Assembly: GCA_030044105.1 (NCBI GenBank)
Contig: JASHWL010000191.1
Span: 1 to 8,781, forward strand
Source: Thermoplasmata archaeon
Lineage (GTDB): Archaea; Thermoplasmatota; Thermoplasmata; Lutacidiplasmatales; UBA184
DNA: 8,781 nt
Direction: 5' to 3'
The notes beneath the pieces are model-generated. The model was not told where the DNA came from. It worked only from the letters and a program-made list of their open reading frames with translations, and made no database searches. Shown here in pieces: positions 5,458 to 8,781 of the stretch (positions within the stretch are counted from its first letter, which is position 1; every line of letters starts with the position of its first letter). A program made the position numbers and the translations under genes.

Positions 5458-8400
5458 TCACTCCTTCCAGTCGGCCTCGGGGGCGACGGGCGGACCCGCG
5501 GGTGGCGCGGCGACTCCAGCCCCTTCTACGGCACCGGGGGCACCGCCGGCGCCGGGAGCGGTCGCGGTCGCTTCGGGGGACGTCGGAGGGGGGCGCCGGC
5601 GGCCGAGCGCGAGGGCCGCGAGGACGAGCGCGATCGCGAGGACGGCCACGACGGCGACCAGGCTCCAGAAGAGCAGGCCGCTCGCCGCCGAGGCTGGCGA
5701 CGTGGCGTTGGCGACGAACGTGACGAGGATTGCGACCCCCAGGCCCGCGACCGTGAACGAGCCCGAGCCGCCCGCCAGCCAGTAGCCGGAGACGTTTGCC
5801 ACCGAGAAGGCGAGGCTGCCGTTCGCGACCTCGAACGAGATCGTCGCGCCGGTCGAGGCCCGGGTCGAACTGCCCAGGGTCGCGCTCCAGTTCGTGCCGG
5901 CCGGCAGGCCGTGCTCGGTGATCGATACCGGGTAGAGCACCGGGACGAACGTGAGGTTGAGCGACGCGGCCGTCCCTTGCACGACGAACGCGCCCGCCAT
6001 CGGCGAGACCACGTAGCCGGCGATCGGGACCACGGAGAACGGGTATGACCCGTCGGGGAGCAGGAGCTCGATCGGGGCGTTGATGGTCGTGTACGTCGTC
6101 CCGTTCAGGGAGACCGACCAGGCGCTGCCCGCCGGCAGGCCCGTGGCGTTGATCGTGGCGGTGTACAGGTCCGGCAGGAAGTCGATGGTGACCAGGTGCG
6201 GCATGCCGTCGGAGACGAGGATCCCGACCGACGGCTCGGTGCGCCAGCTGCTCGGCGCGGTCACGATGTAGTAGAACGGAAACTCGAGCGCCGCCACGTC
6301 CATGGGGAACGACATCGAGACGCCGGTCGTCGTCTGGTTGGTGCCGTTGAAGTCGACCGTCCAGGCGGCGCCGGTCGGCAGCCCGGTCTCCGTGAAGGTC
6401 ACGCTGAGGTCCGCGAGCGAGATGGGGTAGGTCAGGGGATACGGGTCCTCGATCGAGCCGTTGATGACGAGCGGAAGGTCCACGATCCCGTCGGGTCCCG
6501 AGATGTTCTGCGCGGGGCCGTGCGCGGTGTCCGGCCCCGTCCAGTTGCTCCAGTAGTTCCCGCCACCGGGATAGCCGTCCGAGAAGCTCACGGACGCGTT
6601 CGAGGCGCCGTCCGCTTGCACGGACCATCCGTGGCCGTCGACGAAGTCGTTCCAGTAGACCGCGACGTCGAAGAGGTGGTCGGCGGCGAACGCGAAGTCC
6701 TCGGTGTCGTTGTAGAACGAGTTCCCGAGGATCTGGTCCGCGCCGATCAGCGCGCCCGCGGTGAACCCGGCGCCGCTGTTCGAGAAGTTGCCGCCCTCCA
6801 CGAGCAGCCCGAACGTCCCGTTGAGCGCGAGCGCGGCGTCGGTCGCCCCCGAGACGTTGATCGCGTCGAACGTCGAGTTGAGCGTGATGTTCGCCCAGAT
6901 CCCATAGTCGACGTGGCGCACCGAGAGGTTCTCGAGCAGCCCCGAGGTGCCGTTCACGTCCTCGATCCCGTACGTCGCGGGCGTCCCGGGGTCGCCGTGC
7001 ACCGAGGAGTCCGCGAGGGTCACGTCGTCCGTGAAGTCCAGCTCGAACCCGGCGGATCCCAGGTCCGGGACCTCGGCGACCGGGTCGACGACCGCGGTGC
7101 CCGACACCGCGTCGTCGGTGGATCCGATCAGCGCGACGCCGAACGAATCCTGGAACGCCGAGAGGCCCGCGAGGTCGATGTCGCGGTCGTTGACGAAGGC
7201 GAAGCCCTCGAAGTCGTGGCTGGCGTTCGCCCCCGTCACCGCCACCCCGTTGGACCCGGTGTCGAGCAGGCCGACGAGCTCGCCCGCGTCGGAGTCACCG
7301 GTGACGGAGACGTCGGACGAGTGGGAGAGGACGGTCCCGTTCGCGTCCGGCGCGGTCTCCTCATCGAAGTGGTCGTCGAGGCTCGCGACCCCCGAGGAGT
7401 TCGCGACCCGCAGGCCCGTGGACCGGTCGCCCGAGGCGAACGTGTCCTGGACGGCGACCTGCGAAGAGTCCTGGACGTCGATCCCCTCGCCTCCGGACGC
7501 GTTCGCGAGGTCGCCCACGAGCTGCGCGCCCGAGGTCTGGTTCAGTTCCAGGCCGACGTCGCCCGCCGCGGAGAGGTTGGAGTCGCTCACGCGGAGGCCG
7601 TCGGCGAGCAGCGCGTAGAGGCCATCGTCTGTCGCGCCGCTGAAGTTCGAGTCCGCGACCGTGAGGTCGTCGGTCTGTCGCGCGACGGCGCCGTACTCCG
7701 AGCCCGTGGACGCGACGGACTGGACGTCGAGTCCGGAGCTCAGGACCGAATAGATGCCGACGTCCGCCCCGTCGAGCTGGTCCCCCCGGAGCGTCACGTT
7801 CGTGCTGCCGACGTCGACCACGGCCGCGGGGTTCCCGTCGCCGTTCGAGCCGGCGAGCACCACGCCCGAGGAGGCCTCGATCGCGAACCCCGTGCTCCCA
7901 TCCTCGGCGTACGAGTCCGCGATCATGCCCCCGTCCACGACCCCGAAGAACACGCCGTAGGTCGTCGTGCCGTTCGCGCCCACCCGGTCCACCGCGAGCT
8001 GCGAGTCGTCGACGGCGTAGACCCCGGAGGAGACGCCGGCGGCGATGCTCACGTTCTCCACGAGCGCGTTCGAGGTGTTCAGGACCGCCACGCCGTAGAG
8101 GGGATCGCCGGCGACGGTGACGTTCTCGAGGGTCACGTTCGCCGTCGTGTTGAGGCTCACCCCGAACAGGAGCGACGCGGACGAGGTGATCGTCCCGCCC
8201 GCGCCGTTGAGGAAGCTCCCGGCGCATTCGTCCACGATCGAGCCCGCGAAGTTGCCGGTGAGCGTGAACACCTCCCCGACTTGAGCGAGGGGCGCGCCCG
8301 CCGATACGGTGCAGTTCGGAAAGATCGTAGCCGGGTCCCCGGCGGCGGAGGGGCCGGCCGGTCGCGCGCTCGCGACGCGGTCGACGCCGGCCCCCGCCGC

Positions 8401-8541
8401 GGGCCGATCGGCTCCCCCCGACGCGGTCCCGCTCCGCCCGAACCCGGGAACCGCGCCGCCCACGACGACGATCGAAGCGAACACCAGGGCCAGCACGACC
8501 GCACCGGCCCGCATGGACCCCGATTCGCGAGCACCCCACAT
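5458..8541 (-). CDS. Large secreted, membrane-anchored surface protein: NosD-like beta-helix plus three GLPxGxxW repeats
   Basis: Predicted extracellular protein of 1027 residues. Order: signal peptide (MRAGAVVLALVF from residue 10, hydrophobic to about 30); Pro/Ala/Gly linker; a region with the only two cysteines seen (77 and 106, possible disulfide); parallel beta-helix from about 133 to 650, with rungs of 21-24 residues; the NosD-type closing motif GYPGGGNYWSNW at 656-667, then DGIVD and EDPYPLTYP; three domains of about 80 residues starting near 709, 791 and 868, marked GLPTGAAW, GLPAGSAW and GLPAGTNW; a transmembrane helix at 955-979; GRRR; and a 44-residue Pro/Ala-rich cytoplasmic tail. 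About 35 N-x-S/T sequons suggest heavy glycosylation. Beta-helix folds are common in polysaccharide-binding or -cleaving proteins and adhesins, but no catalytic site is visible, so the function is unknown. ATG 8541 directly follows an in-frame TAG; ATG 8514 (residue 10) gives a more canonical signal peptide. The gene is monocistronic here, converging on the permease and diverging from a DUF885 gene. Confidence 0.9.
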   Translation of the reverse strand: MWGARESGSMRAGAVVLALVFASIVVVGGAVPGFGRSGTASGGADRPAAGAGVDRVASARPAGPSAAGDPATIFPNCTVSAGAPLAQVGEVFTLTGNFAGSIVDECAGSFLNGAGGTITSSASLLFGVSLNTTANVTLENVTVAGDPLYGVAVLNTSNALVENVSIAAGVSSGVYAVDDSQLAVDRVGANGTTTYGVFFGVVDGGMIADSYAEDGSTGFAIEASSGVVLAGSNGDGNPAAVVDVGSTNVTLRGDQLDGADVGIYSVLSSGLDVQSVASTGSEYGAVARQTDDLTVADSNFSGATDDGLYALLADGLRVSDSNLSAAGDVGLELNQTSGAQLVGDLANASGGEGIDVQDSSQVAVQDTFASGDRSTGLRVANSSGVASLDDHFDEETAPDANGTVLSHSSDVSVTGDSDAGELVGLLDTGSNGVAVTGANASHDFEGFAFVNDRDIDLAGLSAFQDSFGVALIGSTDDAVSGTAVVDPVAEVPDLGSAGFELDFTDDVTLADSSVHGDPGTPATYGIEDVNGTSGLLENLSVRHVDYGIWANITLNSTFDAINVSGATDAALALNGTFGLLVEGGNFSNSGAGFTAGALIGADQILGNSFYNDTEDFAFAADHLFDVAVYWNDFVDGHGWSVQADGASNASVSFSDGYPGGGNYWSNWTGPDTAHGPAQNISGPDGIVDLPLVINGSIEDPYPLTYPISLADLSVTFTETGLPTGAAWTVDFNGTNQTTTGVSMSFPMDVAALEFPFYYIVTAPSSWRTEPSVGILVSDGMPHLVTIDFLPDLYTATINATGLPAGSAWSVSLNGTTYTTINAPIELLLPDGSYPFSVVPIAGYVVSPMAGAFVVQGTAASLNLTFVPVLYPVSITEHGLPAGTNWSATLGSSTRASTGATISFEVANGSLAFSVANVSGYWLAGGSGSFTVAGLGVAILVTFVANATSPASAASGLLFWSLVAVVAVLAIALVLAALALGRRRPPPTSPEATATAPGAGGAPGAVEGAGVAAPPAGPPVAPEADWKE

Positions 8542-8657
8542 CTACTCTTCGCGCACGCACGGCGCGCGGCGGGCCGCTCCGGCCACCGCGGCCGAGCCCC
8601 CCGCAACGGGATTCATATCCGAGCAGCCGGTGGGGACGCACCGGGAGCGGACGGACG
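8542..8657. promoter_or_regulatory. Divergent intergenic region with one TATA-like element (8611-8620)
   Basis: These 116 bases separate two divergently transcribed genes. The only AT-rich stretch is ATTCATATCC at 8611-8620 (GGATATGAAT on the minus strand). Read on plus, it would place a start near 8640-8645, giving a leader of about 15 bases for the DUF885-like gene that carries GGGAGCGG. Read on minus, it would start near 8588, giving a leader of about 45 bases for the surface protein. One element may serve both, or only one gene. The rest is GC-rich with no repeat or RNA gene that I can see. Confidence 0.45.
8643..8650 (+). promoter_or_regulatory. Probable ribosome binding site of the DUF885-like gene
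   Basis: GGGAGCGG ends 7 bases before TTG 8658. It is an imperfect Shine-Dalgarno match but correctly spaced. No other start codon lies upstream in this frame within the divergent region, so it supports the TTG as the initiation codon. Confidence 0.4.
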
Positions 8658-8781
8658 TTGGTCGAGAGCGAGGGGCGCCGGCGAAGCGATGCGGACCGCG
8701 AGTTCCGGACGTTCCTGAAGGACGACTGGGCCCGGTGGATGCGGGAGGCCCCCGAGGTCGCCACGGCGACCGGCTTCCCCG
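8658..8781 (+). CDS. N-terminal fragment of a DUF885-family protein (3' truncated by window)
   Basis: The first 41 codons stay open to the window end. From TTG 8658 the product starts (M)VESEGRRRSDADREF and continues FRTFLKDDWARWMREAPEV, then ATATGFP. A charged helix of the form F..FL.D.W....E.PE-x-AT-x-x-G is how proteins of the DUF885 family begin; these are large (about 550-600 residues), mostly helical, zinc-peptidase-like proteins found in bacteria and archaea. No signal peptide is visible, so the product is probably cytosolic. The active-site region lies outside the window, so catalytic competence cannot be judged. The start is inferred from lack of alternatives: no ATG or GTG lies upstream in frame, and the first in-frame ATG falls inside the conserved helix (WMRE). 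The family call rests on a short recognisable stretch. Confidence 0.6.
   Translation, partial: MVESEGRRRSDADREFRTFLKDDWARWMREAPEVATATGFP

Noticed and set aside
5980..8145. Possible repeat array or CRISPR-like periodicity in the surface-protein DNA
   Set aside because: The periodicity is at protein level (beta-helix rungs and GLPxGxxW domains). The DNA has no identical repeats with spacers.
6196..8718. Plus-strand open frame of 840 codons antisense to the surface protein
   Set aside because: Val/Arg/Asp/Glu/Gly-rich with no domain. The minus strand shows signal peptide, beta-helix rungs, sequons and a membrane anchor. The frame also runs out of phase through the DUF885-like start.
7361..8764. 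Minus-strand open frame of 467 codons spanning the surface-protein start and the divergent spacer
   Set aside because: Arg/Gly-rich shadow frame that crosses the promoter region and overlaps two better-supported genes.

Overview
Organism: the window is very G+C-rich (by eye near 70%; not computed), densely coded and looks archaeal. The main evidence is the large minus-strand secreted protein. It combines a NosD-like beta-helix, about 35 N-glycosylation sequons, three copies of a 'GLPxGxxW' domain of a kind I recall from Thermoplasmata surface proteins, a C-terminal membrane anchor and a short cytoplasmic tail. The P3A-type proton ATPase without eukaryotic regulatory domains also fits. A high-GC Thermoplasmatota-like archaeon is my best guess; this is inference, because the window holds no rRNA or tRNA.

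Layout, left part (1-5423, all plus strand, gaps of about 0-30 bases, probably one or two transcripts): the last 13 codons of an unidentified gene, possibly ornithine carbamoyltransferase; carbamate kinase (arcC); a P-type proton-exporting ATPase; an ABC ATP-binding protein; and its ABC-2 permease. Carbamate kinase makes ATP from carbamoyl phosphate and releases ammonia and CO2. The ATPase spends ATP to expel protons. Side by side they suggest energy supply and pH control, but this is inferred from adjacency. The ABC pair is a complete two-gene exporter of the DrrAB/NodIJ type with unknown substrate. A TATA-like site inside the 3' end of the ATPase gene may give it its own promoter.

Layout, right part: a 34-base convergent gap with a small palindrome separates the permease from the 1027-residue surface protein (5458-8541, minus). 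Upstream of that gene, a 116-base divergent spacer carries one AT-rich TATA-like element. On its other side the first 41 codons of a plus-strand gene, probably a DUF885-family protein, run off the window end.

No RNA gene, CRISPR array, insertion sequence or attachment site is visible. I do not see a clearly new biological system. The points most worth checking are the repeat architecture of the surface protein, the odd-codon C-terminal tail of the proton pump with an apparent promoter inside it, and the arcC/proton-pump pairing.
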